From an uncultured Clostridia bacterium (GTDB lineage Bacteria; Bacillota; Clostridia; Christensenellales; Borkfalkiaceae): a DNA stretch of 64,000 bases. Each line of letters starts with the position of its first letter. Position 1 is the stretch's first letter. The notes under the pieces were generated by a model. That model was given only the letters and a program-made list of their open reading frames with translations, was not told where the DNA came from and did not search any database. Shown piece by piece: positions 16,568 through 24,891 of this stretch. The position numbers and the translations under genes were made by a program. Where the stretch lies: contig CANQBG010000001.1 of assembly GCA_947588985.1 (NCBI GenBank), positions 62,001-126,000 on the forward strand, written 5' to 3'.

Positions 16568-16818
16568 TCATAGGCACATTCTGAAAATCGCTTCCACATC
16601 CTTGGGCGTAAGCGGATTCCGTTCCGAACACATCTACGCCGAATTTTTTGATTTGCGGGGCGGTATTTTCGTCCAATACATATTTGAGCCACCGAGGAGC
16701 CAAGATCGCAAGGCCGAGACCGTGCGTGATATCATAAAACGCGGAAAGCTCATGCTCCATCAACCGCCGACAGTCCGATTCTCTTGATCGAGCTGCCGCC
16801 ATAGACGGAAGCGAACCC
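16568..16818 (-). pseudogene. Iron-containing alcohol dehydrogenase, internally deleted remnant
   Basis: Three collinear scraps of one family remain in about 250 bp. VYGGSSIKRIGL (about 16772-16812) is the N-terminal nucleotide-binding segment. MEHELSAFYDITHGLGLAI is the metal-binding histidine segment. NPLTPKDVEAIFRMCL, ending at the stop 16568-16570, is the C-terminus. They are in different frames, and the roughly 900 bp expected between and around them are gone. No function can remain. Confidence 0.8.
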
Positions 16819-16912
16819 TGCCCGCGGCGGCTATATGCAAACGCGGTTCGGCCAACCGCCAAACCGCAAATCTCGAATCGCTATGAAACCCGCCCGCAGA
16901 GGCCCAAGGAGC

Positions 16913-17773
16913 TCATTTTGTGATCTTCGCCACGAAAAAGCCCTCATAGAGCGCGTCCGGGAGCACGGCGAGCGTCCCCTCCGCCGAGGGAAGCCGCGGC
17001 ACCTCCGCAAAGCCCTCCACGGGGATGAGGCGCGCCCCTTCGGCGGGCAGGACCCGCCGCAGCAGTTCCTCATTCTCCGCCTTCAGAACGGAGCAGGTGG
17101 AATAGACGAGCGTGCCGCCGATTTTCAGGAGCCGCAGCGCCTTCTTCAGGAGCTTTTCCTGCAAGCGGACGCATCGCTCCACATAGGCGCCGTCGATGCG
17201 GGCGGGCGCGGAGGGCGTCACCGTCCCGCTGCCGGAGCAAGGCGCGTCGAGCAAGATCTTATCGAAGCGATAAAAATCCTCGAGCTGCGTCGCATCCCTG
17301 CAGATGGCCGTGACGCGCCGCACGCCTTGCCGCTCCAAGTTGAATTTCAGGCGTTCGAAGCGGATCTTGTCCCGTTCGTACGCCGTAATGAGCGCCTTGT
17401 CGCCCGAAAGCGCGGCGATCTCACACGTCTTACCGCCGGGTGCGGCCGTCATATCGAGGACGCTCTCCCCCGCTTTCGGTTCCAAGACGAGGGGCGGGAG
17501 CATGGAGGAGAGGCTCTGCAGATAGATTTTTCCCTCCCGGTAGAGCGCCGTCTCAGAAAGCTCTTGCTCCTCTGCCTCCGGGAGCACCAATGCTTCGGCA
17601 TACCACGGGACGCGCACGGCGGAATATCTTTTTTGCAATGCCGAAAACACCTCGTCGGCATCCGCCTTCAAGGTGTTGATCCGCAGTGTGACGGGACGCT
17701 CCGCAAACCCCGCTTCGATACGGGGTGCGAGCGAGCCGTAGTCGCGCGCAAGAAGCGCGGAGAGCGCACTCAT
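16913..17773 (-). CDS. RsmB/NOP-family RNA 5-methylcytosine methyltransferase
   Basis: The start is the ATG at 17771-17773, which overlaps the stop of the upstream flavodoxin gene by 4 nt (ATGA). The 286-aa product has the SAM-binding motif LDMTAAPGGKTCEIA, the motif IV LLDAPCSGSG with one catalytic Cys, and motif VI YSTCSVLKAENEE with the second Cys. This is the NOL1/NOP2/Sun arrangement. Substrates in this family are rRNA or tRNA cytosines. The N-terminal part is shorter than in RsmB, and no C-terminal PUA domain is present. Confidence 0.92.
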   Translation of the reverse strand: MSALSALLARDYGSLAPRIEAGFAERPVTLRINTLKADADEVFSALQKRYSAVRVPWYAEALVLPEAEEQELSETALYREGKIYLQSLSSMLPPLVLEPKAGESVLDMTAAPGGKTCEIAALSGDKALITAYERDKIRFERLKFNLERQGVRRVTAICRDATQLEDFYRFDKILLDAPCSGSGTVTPSAPARIDGAYVERCVRLQEKLLKKALRLLKIGGTLVYSTCSVLKAENEELLRRVLPAEGARLIPVEGFAEVPRLPSAEGTLAVLPDALYEGFFVAKITK

Positions 17774-18249
17774 CCCGTAATGAGGGTCAGCCACTCCTTG
17801 ATCTCGCTCTCGGGCGTCTCCTGCACATGCTCTTCTCCGAAGCGCACGGAGAGGATGGGCGCAACGTCCGCCCCTTTCAGCGCCTTTCTGAAGTCGCTGG
17901 GCGTATGGCCGAGCGTCCCGCCGTTGGTGGCGATGGCATATACCTTCCTGCCCTTCCAATCCATGCTCTTCAAGAAGCTCTTCATTGCGGGCGCGAAGCT
18001 CGACCACCACACGGGCGTTCCGAGAATGACGGCGTCGTATTTATTGAGATCGACGCGGTAAGGTTGAAGCTGCGGGATGTACCCCGTCTTGACTTCCTGC
18101 TGGCCGAGGCTGAGAAGCACATCGACATCATCGGGATATGTTTTCACCGTGCGCACTTCGAGAGCGTCCGCTTTGAGTTGACGGGCGATCCGGCGGCAGA
18201 CGGCGCGTGTATTTCCGCTTAAGGAATAATAGACGACGAGAATTTTCAT
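17770..18249 (-). CDS. Flavodoxin
   Basis: This 159-aa protein begins at the ATG at 18247-18249 with GGAGG upstream. The FMN phosphate loop is YYSLSGNTRA (about residues 6-15), with flavin-flanking GTPVWWSSFAPAM and ATNGGTLGHTPSDFRKAL. It is a cytosolic single-electron or hydride carrier. It overlaps the RNA methyltransferase by 4 nt, so the two are translated together, although no functional link is evident. Confidence 0.92.
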   Translation of the reverse strand: MKILVVYYSLSGNTRAVCRRIARQLKADALEVRTVKTYPDDVDVLLSLGQQEVKTGYIPQLQPYRVDLNKYDAVILGTPVWWSSFAPAMKSFLKSMDWKGRKVYAIATNGGTLGHTPSDFRKALKGADVAPILSVRFGEEHVQETPESEIKEWLTLITG

Positions 18250-18345
18250 ATATTTTCCTCCGTTGGTTCTATTATAGCATAAGATTTCAAAAATGTAAAT
18301 ATAAAAAATCAAAGTTTTTCGGAAAATTTTTCCGAGATAGATAAA

Positions 18346-18369
18346 ATCCCGCGGGCATGTCCGCGGGAT
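18346..18369 (-). terminator. Terminator after the CobW pair
   Basis: ATCCCGCGG / CCGCGGGAT with a 6-nt loop, followed by TTTTAT on the minus strand, 38 bp past the stop of the DUF1980-type GTPase gene. Confidence 0.75.
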
Positions 18370-18406
18370 ACCATAGAGTAAGAAGGTCAAGCCCTCTTGC
18401 CTCGTC

Positions 18407-19351
18407 TTAGAAGAACGTGGCAACTTCCTGTTCGGGAGGGTCGGCGTAGACAATGGATGTCGCCTTCAGGATCGGCCCCTCCTGCCCGTAAATGCGGTGA
18501 TACGCAAGGTCGATCCGCGCCGTCACAATCACCCAATCGCGGAGGCGCAGCGGAAGCGAGGAGGCGTGCAGACAGACGAGCCCGCTGTATGCGATATCCG
18601 CCTCGCAACACGTCATGATGTGGCGGCCGACGACGATGGTGCCGTATTCCATGCGTCCGTCTACGGCGACGAGTCCCTTGAATTTCACCATCTTTCCCGC
18701 ATATTTTTGCGGGTCTTCCACGAGATCGCGGTAGAAGAAGGCGTAGTCGCGATCCTCGATCTCGATGAGGTCGGCGTTTACGTCGAAGGGAAGCGGGTCC
18801 TCGATCTCATCGTAGACGGCCTTCCCGTCCGTATATTCATAGACGATGTTGGGCCGGCGGGTCATGGCGCGGATGACTTTGTGGAACTCCTCCTGCGAGA
18901 GATCCTCCCGGAACCGGTTAAAGACGACCATATCGGCAAACTGCACCTTGTCGTAGACGAGCTGCCGCATGTTCTTGTTGTAGGAGAGGAATGTCGTCGC
19001 GTCGAAGAAGGTCATCACCTGCGCGATGAGCCAACCGTCCGGCATCGCGTCGAAGAATTTATCGAGGGTAAGCATGCCGTTATACTCGACGACGACGCGG
19101 TCGGGCTTATGCTTTTTGCGGAGCGCCGTGAGGGCCGCGAGCGTGAGCTCCTCCCCCTTCAGCGTCTCGACGGCGAATTTCTTCACGGCAAAGCGGGAGG
19201 GATCGTATTCCTCCTCCCCCTCCTCCAAAACGAGCAAGAGGGTGCGCTCCCGATGTTCGTCGAACCGGGGGTCCTCCATGGTCTCCTGCACGAATTTCGT
19301 CTTTCCCGCGTCCAAAAAGCCGAGGAAAAGATAGACGGGAATTTGTTTCAT
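18407..19351 (-). CDS. CobW/P47K-type GTPase fused to a DUF1980 (TIGR03943-like) domain
   Basis: The 314-aa product has an N-terminal P-loop variant LFLGFLDAGKTKFVQ (about residues 8-22) and a switch-like VVVEYNGML, then a C-terminal segment (about 215-310). That segment, with GKMVKFKGLVAVDG, IVVGRHIMTCCEAD and GLVCLHA, matches the TIGR03943/DUF1980 proteins that accompany a membrane permease. It starts 3 bp after the stop of the larger P47K gene. The pair probably acts in metal insertion or metal homeostasis, likely zinc; this is inferred from family and context. The Cys pair in TCCEAD could bind metal. No DUF318 permease gene is in the window. Confidence 0.85.
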   Translation of the reverse strand: MKQIPVYLFLGFLDAGKTKFVQETMEDPRFDEHRERTLLLVLEEGEEEYDPSRFAVKKFAVETLKGEELTLAALTALRKKHKPDRVVVEYNGMLTLDKFFDAMPDGWLIAQVMTFFDATTFLSYNKNMRQLVYDKVQFADMVVFNRFREDLSQEEFHKVIRAMTRRPNIVYEYTDGKAVYDEIEDPLPFDVNADLIEIEDRDYAFFYRDLVEDPQKYAGKMVKFKGLVAVDGRMEYGTIVVGRHIMTCCEADIAYSGLVCLHASSLPLRLRDWVIVTARIDLAYHRIYGQEGPILKATSIVYADPPEQEVATFF

Positions 19352-19354
19352 GGC

Positions 19355-20470
19355 TTATAAAAACAGCTCCTTGAGCTTCTTTTCGTCGAGCTCGCACCCG
19401 ATCACGCACAGGCGGCCGGTGACGGCGGCGCTGCCCGTCCGCACATCGGGCTCCTCGGGGACGTAGTCGAAGTGGATCCAATGCGTTCCGCCATTTACGA
19501 TGCCCTTCGCGCGCAAGATCTTGCCGTATTTGCCCGAATCGAGCGCCGAAAGCGCCGCTTGCAGCTCCTCTTCGGTGAAAACTTTGGCCGTCTCCACGCC
19601 CCAGCTCGTGAACACTTCGTCCGCGTGATGGTGGTGGTGATGGTGATGATGATGGTGCTCGTGCTCCTCCCCGTCGTGATGATGGCATTCGCAGTCGGGA
19701 TCGTCGCATTCATCGTCATCGTCGTCATCATCGTCCTCGTCGTCATGATGATGGTGGTGATGATGGTGATGATGCTCCTCGCCGTCGTGATGGTGGCATT
19801 CGCAGTCGGGATCGTCGCATTCGTCGTCATCGTCATCGTCGTCTGCGGCCTCGGCGGCAAGTTTTTCGAGCTCGGCTGCGAGGCTATCCGATTTTTGCAT
19901 GGCGAGGAGGATGTCCTTCCCGTCGAGCGCGTCCCAATCCGTGGTGACGATGGTAACGCCCGTATGTTCTTTGAGGAGCGCGACGGCCTCCTCCATTTTC
20001 TTGGGATCGGCGGTGTGCGAGAGCACGATGCAACTCGCGTTCTCCACCTGATCGAGGAAGAATTCCCCGAAGTTATGAAGATACGCCTTGCACTTCTTGG
20101 CGTCTACCACGGTGCAGAAGGCGTTGAGCACGCCCTCCTCAAGCTCGGCGCGCTGCACGGCCTTGATGACGTCGGAAAGTTTCCCCACGCCCGAGGGCTC
20201 AATGACGATGCGATCGGGGTCGAGCGTCTTTTCCACTTCCTTAAGGGCCTTCGCGAAGTCGCCCACGAGCGAGCAGCAGATGCAGCCGGAGTTCATCTCG
20301 TTGATGGTGATGCCGGCGTCCTGCAAAAATCCGCCGTCTACGCCGATCTCCCCGAACTCATTCTCGATGAGCACAACTTTCTCCCCCGCGTAGGCTTCTT
20401 GAATGAGTTTTTTGATGAGCGTCGTCTTTCCCGCGCCCAAAAATCCGGAAATAATGTCGATTTTGATCAT
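19355..20470 (-). CDS. COG0523/G3E-family GTPase metallochaperone with a duplicated Asp/His-rich metal-binding segment
   Basis: The 371-aa protein has Walker A SGFLGAGKTTL (8-18), the family-defining metal motif GCICCS (Cys 63, 65, 66), the GTPase switch EPSGVG (91-96) and a C-terminal CobW domain (about 285-371). Between them, residues 210-282 hold two copies of a unit made of an Asp run, E-C-D-D-P-D-C-E-C-H-H-H-D-G-E-E and a run of 10-11 His, with 28 His and 6 Cys in all. Such insertions store or sense Zn/Ni/Co. The ribosome site is GAGG. It forms an operon with the DUF1980-type GTPase. Confidence 0.93.
   Translation of the reverse strand: MIKIDIISGFLGAGKTTLIKKLIQEAYAGEKVVLIENEFGEIGVDGGFLQDAGITINEMNSGCICCSLVGDFAKALKEVEKTLDPDRIVIEPSGVGKLSDVIKAVQRAELEEGVLNAFCTVVDAKKCKAYLHNFGEFFLDQVENASCIVLSHTADPKKMEEAVALLKEHTGVTIVTTDWDALDGKDILLAMQKSDSLAAELEKLAAEAADDDDDDDECDDPDCECHHHDGEEHHHHHHHHHHDDEDDDDDDDDECDDPDCECHHHDGEEHEHHHHHHHHHHHADEVFTSWGVETAKVFTEEELQAALSALDSGKYGKILRAKGIVNGGTHWIHFDYVPEEPDVRTGSAAVTGRLCVIGCELDEKKLKELFL
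19625..19843 (-). repeat. In-gene tandem duplication encoding Asp/His/Cys metal-binding units
   Basis: The DNA for residues 210-282 of the P47K protein contains two roughly 105-bp near-copies of GTC/GTG/ATG-type triplet runs (Asp and His codons). The shared core codes for ECDDPDCECHHHDGEE. Copy number is likely to vary by slippage or unequal exchange. Confidence 0.85.
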
Positions 20471-20507
20471 GATATTTGCCTCTTATCGAATTTTCATAAA
20501 AGCAAGC

Positions 20508-20548
20508 AGATACCTTCCCCTTGCGGAGAAGGCCTGCATGCGGTATCT
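20508..20548 (-). terminator. Possible terminator after the M29 aminopeptidase
   Basis: AGATACC / GGTATCT arms close a longer stem with inner CCTTC...GAAGG pairing, four bases past the stop of the M29 gene. The T tract is poor. Confidence 0.4.
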
Positions 20549-20551
20549 TAT

Positions 20552-21787
20552 TTAGCGGGAGATCGCCCAATTCCCCTTTTCGAAGATCTTCACGCGCGCT
20601 CCGCTCTTGGTGACGCCGACGACTTCGAGATCCTCGCTCCCGATCATGAAATCGACGTGGATCATGCTGTCGTTGATGCCCTTTGCGCGGAGCTGTTCGA
20701 GCGTCATCTCCTCGTAACCCTTCACGCACTCGTTGAAGCCCCGTCCGAGCGCCAAGTGGCAGCTCGCGTTCTCATCGAAGAGGGTGTTATAGTAGAGGAT
20801 GCCCTGATTGTTGATGGGCGAATCGTAGCCGATGAGCGCGCATTCCCCGAGCATCTTCGCACCCTCGTCCATGGAGATCATCTTCTCGAGGAGCTCTTGA
20901 TTCTTTTCGGCCTTGACTTCGACGACCTTTCCTCCCTCGAAGCGGATGGAGAAGTTCTCGATGAGCTCGCCCTGATAGGAGAGCGGCTTGGTGGAATACA
21001 CGATCCCCTCGGCGTCCCCCGCCTTGGGCGAGATGAAGATCTCCTCGGAGGGAATGTTGGGATTGAAATAATCTCCGCCGATCGTCTCCTCCCCGCCTCC
21101 GCAGAAGCGGCTGTTCTCGATGAGGCCGACTTTGAAGTCCGTCCCGTTGGAGGACTTATATTCGAGCGCGACGAGGCGCAGGCTGTTGAGATAGTCGCAG
21201 CGGGCCGCAAGCTCGTCATTGTGCCGCATCCACTCGCGGACGGGATCGGGCCCGTCTGCCCGGGAGGCCTCGAGGATGCAGTCCCACAGCTTGTTGACGG
21301 CGGTATTGCCGAGCTTGAGATCGGGGAATACCTTCTTGGCCCACGCGTCGCCGGGAACGGCCGCAATGCACCATTGGTATTTATTCTCCATCTCGTCGCG
21401 ATAGGGCTTCGTGACGCGGGTGCGCGCGCTCCGGACGGCGGTAAACTTCTCCTGATCCATGCCGGAGAGACCGTCGGGATCGGCGGATTCGAGATAGAGC
21501 ATGGCGGGAAGTTCCTTCTTGCGCAGTTCGAGCTTCTCGATCTCCCATTTTTCGAACTTTTTGAGGGATTCCTCTTTTTGATAACGGTAATGGAGGGGGG
21601 TGAGATTTTGGTGCGACCACTCCACGGTCACTTTCCCCGCCCCGGCGCGGTAGAGTTCTTCCACGCACATCTCCACGAACTCGGGCTGGTCGAGCTCCGC
21701 CTGCACGATGACCCACTGGCCGCGCTTGACGTTGACGCCCACCTTGGCGAGCAGCTTTGCATATCTTCTGAGTTGCGTTTTATTCAT
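20552..21787 (-). CDS. M29-family aminopeptidase (AmpS/PepS type)
   Basis: The 411-aa product matches the two-metal M29 aminopeptidases: EEIFISP and the later EC-A-L-I-G-Y-D carry metal-ligand glutamates, YYNTLFDENASCHLALG gives the Tyr/Asp/His cluster and HVDFMIGSEDLEV the final His-x-Asp ligands. It removes N-terminal residues from peptides in the cytosol. The N-terminal part (VNVKRGQWVIVQAELD) is family-typical. GGGAG lies about 11 bp upstream of the ATG. It appears monocistronic. Confidence 0.93.
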   Translation of the reverse strand: MNKTQLRRYAKLLAKVGVNVKRGQWVIVQAELDQPEFVEMCVEELYRAGAGKVTVEWSHQNLTPLHYRYQKEESLKKFEKWEIEKLELRKKELPAMLYLESADPDGLSGMDQEKFTAVRSARTRVTKPYRDEMENKYQWCIAAVPGDAWAKKVFPDLKLGNTAVNKLWDCILEASRADGPDPVREWMRHNDELAARCDYLNSLRLVALEYKSSNGTDFKVGLIENSRFCGGGEETIGGDYFNPNIPSEEIFISPKAGDAEGIVYSTKPLSYQGELIENFSIRFEGGKVVEVKAEKNQELLEKMISMDEGAKMLGECALIGYDSPINNQGILYYNTLFDENASCHLALGRGFNECVKGYEEMTLEQLRAKGINDSMIHVDFMIGSEDLEVVGVTKSGARVKIFEKGNWAISR

Positions 21788-21868
21788 ATCGGTATGATCT
21801 CCCTATTGTTGAAATTCAATACTTATTGTAGCACATTCTGAGAAAAATGTCGCGGATTTTCGGAGAAT

Positions 21869-22390
21869 TTATTGCAAATAGAGCACAATTTCCCCCCTTT
21901 CGCGCGTCTTTTTGAGGTCGAGCACCCGTTGATTGGAGGACCCGCGGAACTTGAGGCGGATATCCTTGCGCTCCAAGACGAACGGCCCGTCCACGAGGAC
22001 GTCGATGAGCGAGAGAAGATCGGGCGTCACTTCGCACACCGCATGCGGCTCTTTCAGCGTCCCGTTCTGGTAGGTGTAACCCGTGTAGCACCACACCGAC
22101 TTGTGGGGAAACTTCTCCTTGAACCGCTTGACGAAGGGGTAAAGCCCCCGTTGATTCTGCGGCTCGAAGGGATCGCCCCCGAGGAGGGAGAGCCCCGCGA
22201 TATAGTCGGGCGAAAGCGCCTCGAAGAGCTCCCGCTCCACTTCCTCCGTGAAGGGCTTCCCATACGAAAAATCCCACGCGATCTCGTTGAAACAGCCCTT
22301 GCAATGCCGCGTGCAACCCGAAACAAAGAGGGAGACTCTCACTCCCTCTCCGTTTGCAATATCCCATTTTTTGATTTCCGCTACGTTCAT
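21869..22390 (-). CDS. nrdG: Anaerobic ribonucleotide reductase activating protein
   Basis: This 173-aa radical SAM enzyme has the cluster motif CTRHCKGC (about residues 26-33), and GGDPFEPQN is the SAM-binding GGE-like motif. It installs the glycyl radical on NrdD. It starts 12 bp after nrdD with GGAG upstream, and the two form one operon. Length is normal. Confidence 0.95.
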   Translation of the reverse strand: MNVAEIKKWDIANGEGVRVSLFVSGCTRHCKGCFNEIAWDFSYGKPFTEEVERELFEALSPDYIAGLSLLGGDPFEPQNQRGLYPFVKRFKEKFPHKSVWCYTGYTYQNGTLKEPHAVCEVTPDLLSLIDVLVDGPFVLERKDIRLKFRGSSNQRVLDLKKTRERGEIVLYLQ

Positions 22391-22402
22391 CTTCTCCGGG
22401 AA

Positions 22403-24574
22403 TTACAGATGCAGGACGCGGTCCTTGATCTCCTGCGTGCGCCCCTGATTCCAATACTGCGTGCCGATGTAGCCGCAGGTGCGCCGCGCGACGTTCATCT
22501 TGGATTGGTCGCGATTGTGGCAATACGGGCACTCCCACAGGAGTTTGCCGTCCTCTTCCACGATGCCGATCTCCCCATCGTAGCCGCAGACCTGACAGTA
22601 GTCGCTCTTGGTGTTGAGCTCGGCATACATGATGTTGTCATAGATATACTGCATGACGGCGAGCACGGCGGGGATGTTATCCTGCATGTTGGGAACTTCC
22701 ACATAGGAGATGGCACCGCCGGGCGAGAGCTGCTGGAACTCGCTCTCGAACTTGAGTTTGGTGAAGGCGTCGATCTTCTCGGTGACGTGGACGTGATAGC
22801 TGTTGGTGATGTAGTTCTTGTCCGTGACGCCCGGGATGATGCCGAACCGCTTTTGCAGGCACTTGGCGAATTTATACGTCGTGCTCTCGAGAGGCGTCCC
22901 ATAGAGCGAGAAGTCGATGTTGTGCTTTGCCTTCCACTCCTTGCACTTGTCGTTCATGTGCTGCATCACGGAGAGCGCGAAGGGCTTGGCCTCTGCGTCG
23001 GTGTGCGATTTGCCCGTCATATATTTGGTGCACTCATAGAGCCCCGCATAGCCGAGGGAAATGGTGGAATACCCGCCGTAGAGCAGTTTATCGATGGTCT
23101 CCCCCTTCTTGAGGCGGGCGAGCGCGCCGTATTGCCAGAGAATGGGCGCGGCGTCGGAAAGCGTCCCTTTCAAGCGGTTGTGCCTCTCGAGGAGGGCCCG
23201 ATAGCAGAGGTCGAGCCGCTCGTCGAAGATGCGCCAGAATTCATCCATATCGCCGCCCGAAGAGAGCGCGACGTCCACAAGGTTGATGGTGACGACGCCC
23301 TGATTGAACCGGCCGTAGTACTTGGGCTTGCCGTTTTCATCGACGTAGGGCGTGAGGAAACTGCGGCAACCCATGCAGGTGTAGCAATGTCCCTCGCCGT
23401 TTTTATCGACTTTGAATTCGAGCATCTTCTTCTCGGAGATGTAGTCGGGGACCATGCGCTTGGCGGTGCAGCGCGCCGCGAGCTCGGTGAGATACCAATA
23501 TTTGCTCCCCTCCCGCACGTTGTCCTCCTCGAGGACGTAGATGAGCTTGGGGAAGGCAGGCGTCACCCACACGCCCGATTCGTTCTTGACCCCTTGGATG
23601 CGCTGGTTGAGCGTCTCCTCGATGATCATGGCGAGGTCGTGCCGCTCCTGTTCGCTGCGCGCCTCTCCGAGGTACATGAACACGGTGACGAAGGGCGCCT
23701 GTCCGTTGGTGGTGAGGAGGGTGACGACCTGATATTGAATGGTCTGAATGCCCTTGCGGATCTCGTCCTTCAACCGCGTTTCTGCGATCTTGGCGATGTG
23801 CGCCTCGTCGGTGATGCCCACTTCGGCAAGCTCCTCGGCCACTTCGCTGCGGATCTTTTGCCGGCTGATATCCACAAAGGGCGCGAGATGGGTGAGCGAA
23901 ATGCTCTGGCCGCCGTATTGGTTGGAGGCCACCTGCGCGATGATCTGCGTGGCGATGTTGCAGGCCGTGGAGAAGGAATGCGGCTTCTCGATAAAGGTCC
24001 CCGAGATGACGGTGCCGTTTTGCAGCATGTCCTCGAGGTTGACGAGGTCGCAGTTGTGCATGTGCTGGGCAAAGTAGTCGGCGTCGTGGAAGTGGATGAG
24101 CCCGGCGTCGTGCGCGGCGACGATATCGGGGGGCAGGAGGATGCGCCGCGTGATATCCTTGGAGACTTCGCCCGCCATATAGTCGCGTTGGACGGAGTTT
24201 ACCGTGGGATTTTTATTGGAATTCTCCTGTTTGACCTCCTCGTTGTTGCACTCGATGAGGGTGAGGATCTGCGCGTCCGTGGTGTTGGACTGCCGCACAA
24301 GCGTCCGCGTATAGCGATAGGTGATATATTTGCGGGCCACGGCGAAGGCCTTCTGGTCCATGATCTCGTTCTCTACATAGTCCTGGATCTCTTCGACGCT
24401 GACGGCGCGGTTGAGATCGCTCGCGAGCGCCGTCACCTTCTCCGCGATCTCCGCGATCTGCGCTTCGGTGAGACGGTCGCCTTCCCCCACTTCTTTATTT
24501 GCCTTTTGAATAGCATGGACGATCTTTTCTACATCGAACGGAACTTCCGCCCCGTTTCGTTTGATAATTTTCAT
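22403..24574 (-). CDS. nrdD: Anaerobic (class III) ribonucleoside-triphosphate reductase
   Basis: The 723-aa enzyme reduces NTPs to dNTPs under anoxia. The start at 24572-24574 follows GGAGA. Residues 1-95 form an ATP-cone (MKIIKRNGAEVPFDVEKI), which controls activity allosterically. The catalytic barrel includes CYTCMGCRSFLTPY. The C-terminus has a zinc-binding C-Q-V-C-G...C-P-Y-C and the glycyl radical loop RRTCGYIGTQYWNQGRTQEI. It is controlled by a consensus promoter with two NrdR-like boxes upstream, which the ATP-cone-containing repressor NrdR would bind; nrdR itself is not in the window. Confidence 0.97.
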   Translation of the reverse strand: MKIIKRNGAEVPFDVEKIVHAIQKANKEVGEGDRLTEAQIAEIAEKVTALASDLNRAVSVEEIQDYVENEIMDQKAFAVARKYITYRYTRTLVRQSNTTDAQILTLIECNNEEVKQENSNKNPTVNSVQRDYMAGEVSKDITRRILLPPDIVAAHDAGLIHFHDADYFAQHMHNCDLVNLEDMLQNGTVISGTFIEKPHSFSTACNIATQIIAQVASNQYGGQSISLTHLAPFVDISRQKIRSEVAEELAEVGITDEAHIAKIAETRLKDEIRKGIQTIQYQVVTLLTTNGQAPFVTVFMYLGEARSEQERHDLAMIIEETLNQRIQGVKNESGVWVTPAFPKLIYVLEEDNVREGSKYWYLTELAARCTAKRMVPDYISEKKMLEFKVDKNGEGHCYTCMGCRSFLTPYVDENGKPKYYGRFNQGVVTINLVDVALSSGGDMDEFWRIFDERLDLCYRALLERHNRLKGTLSDAAPILWQYGALARLKKGETIDKLLYGGYSTISLGYAGLYECTKYMTGKSHTDAEAKPFALSVMQHMNDKCKEWKAKHNIDFSLYGTPLESTTYKFAKCLQKRFGIIPGVTDKNYITNSYHVHVTEKIDAFTKLKFESEFQQLSPGGAISYVEVPNMQDNIPAVLAVMQYIYDNIMYAELNTKSDYCQVCGYDGEIGIVEEDGKLLWECPYCHNRDQSKMNVARRTCGYIGTQYWNQGRTQEIKDRVLHL

Positions 24575-24669
24575 GGAAATTCTCCGTAGGTAAATGATCG
24601 TTCCCCGTCTCCGGGAACGGAAAGCGCCCTTCGAAAAGAAGAACGTCCCCCGAAAGAGGAACGCTCTCA

Positions 24670-24698
24670 TTATACAACATCTCCCGCGCAAAGTCAAG
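24670..24698 (-). promoter_or_regulatory. Promoter of nrdDG
   Basis: TTGACT (24693-24698), a 17-bp spacer and TATAAT (24670-24675) read on the minus strand, about 96 bp upstream of the nrdD start codon. Confidence 0.75.
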
Positions 24699-24705
24699 AG
24701 TTTGA

Positions 24706-24750
24706 CACTATATTTGGAAAAATTTTTTTCTCGACCACTATATCTTGTGG
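24706..24750 (-). promoter_or_regulatory. Two NrdR-type boxes upstream of nrdDG
   Basis: CCACTATATCTTGTGG (24735-24750) is a near-perfect 16-bp palindrome of the NrdR-box type (consensus ACACWATATATWGTGT). A second, weaker box ACACTATATTTGGAAA lies at 24706-24721. Their centres are 29 bp apart, close to the 31-32 bp usual for NrdR. They sit just upstream of the -35 box rather than over the promoter. Confidence 0.7.
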
Positions 24751-24891
24751 TTTTCACTGAAATTTATTGAAAACAGGCCGTGAAACAAAAAGCGCAATCC
24801 GTTACACGCGAAGAACTCAAAGAAGTTTAGATTTCCGTGCGGAAGCGCCCCCTTGCGGGGAAGCGCGGCGCGGCCGAGGGAGCGGCCCTTC

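Noticed and set aside
16819..16912. Further gene fragments between the broken alcohol dehydrogenase and the RNA methyltransferase
   Set aside because: No frame gives a recognisable family segment in these 94 bp.
19625..19843. Triplet-repeat DNA considered as a low-complexity non-coding repeat
   Set aside because: It is in frame inside the P47K GTPase and codes for Asp/His/Cys metal-binding units that are typical of the family.
24780..24831. A 16-codon frame starting GTG that reads VKQKAQSVTREELKEV
   Set aside because: No ribosome site, too short to judge and no homologue I recognise; probably chance in the nrdD/pfkB intergenic region.
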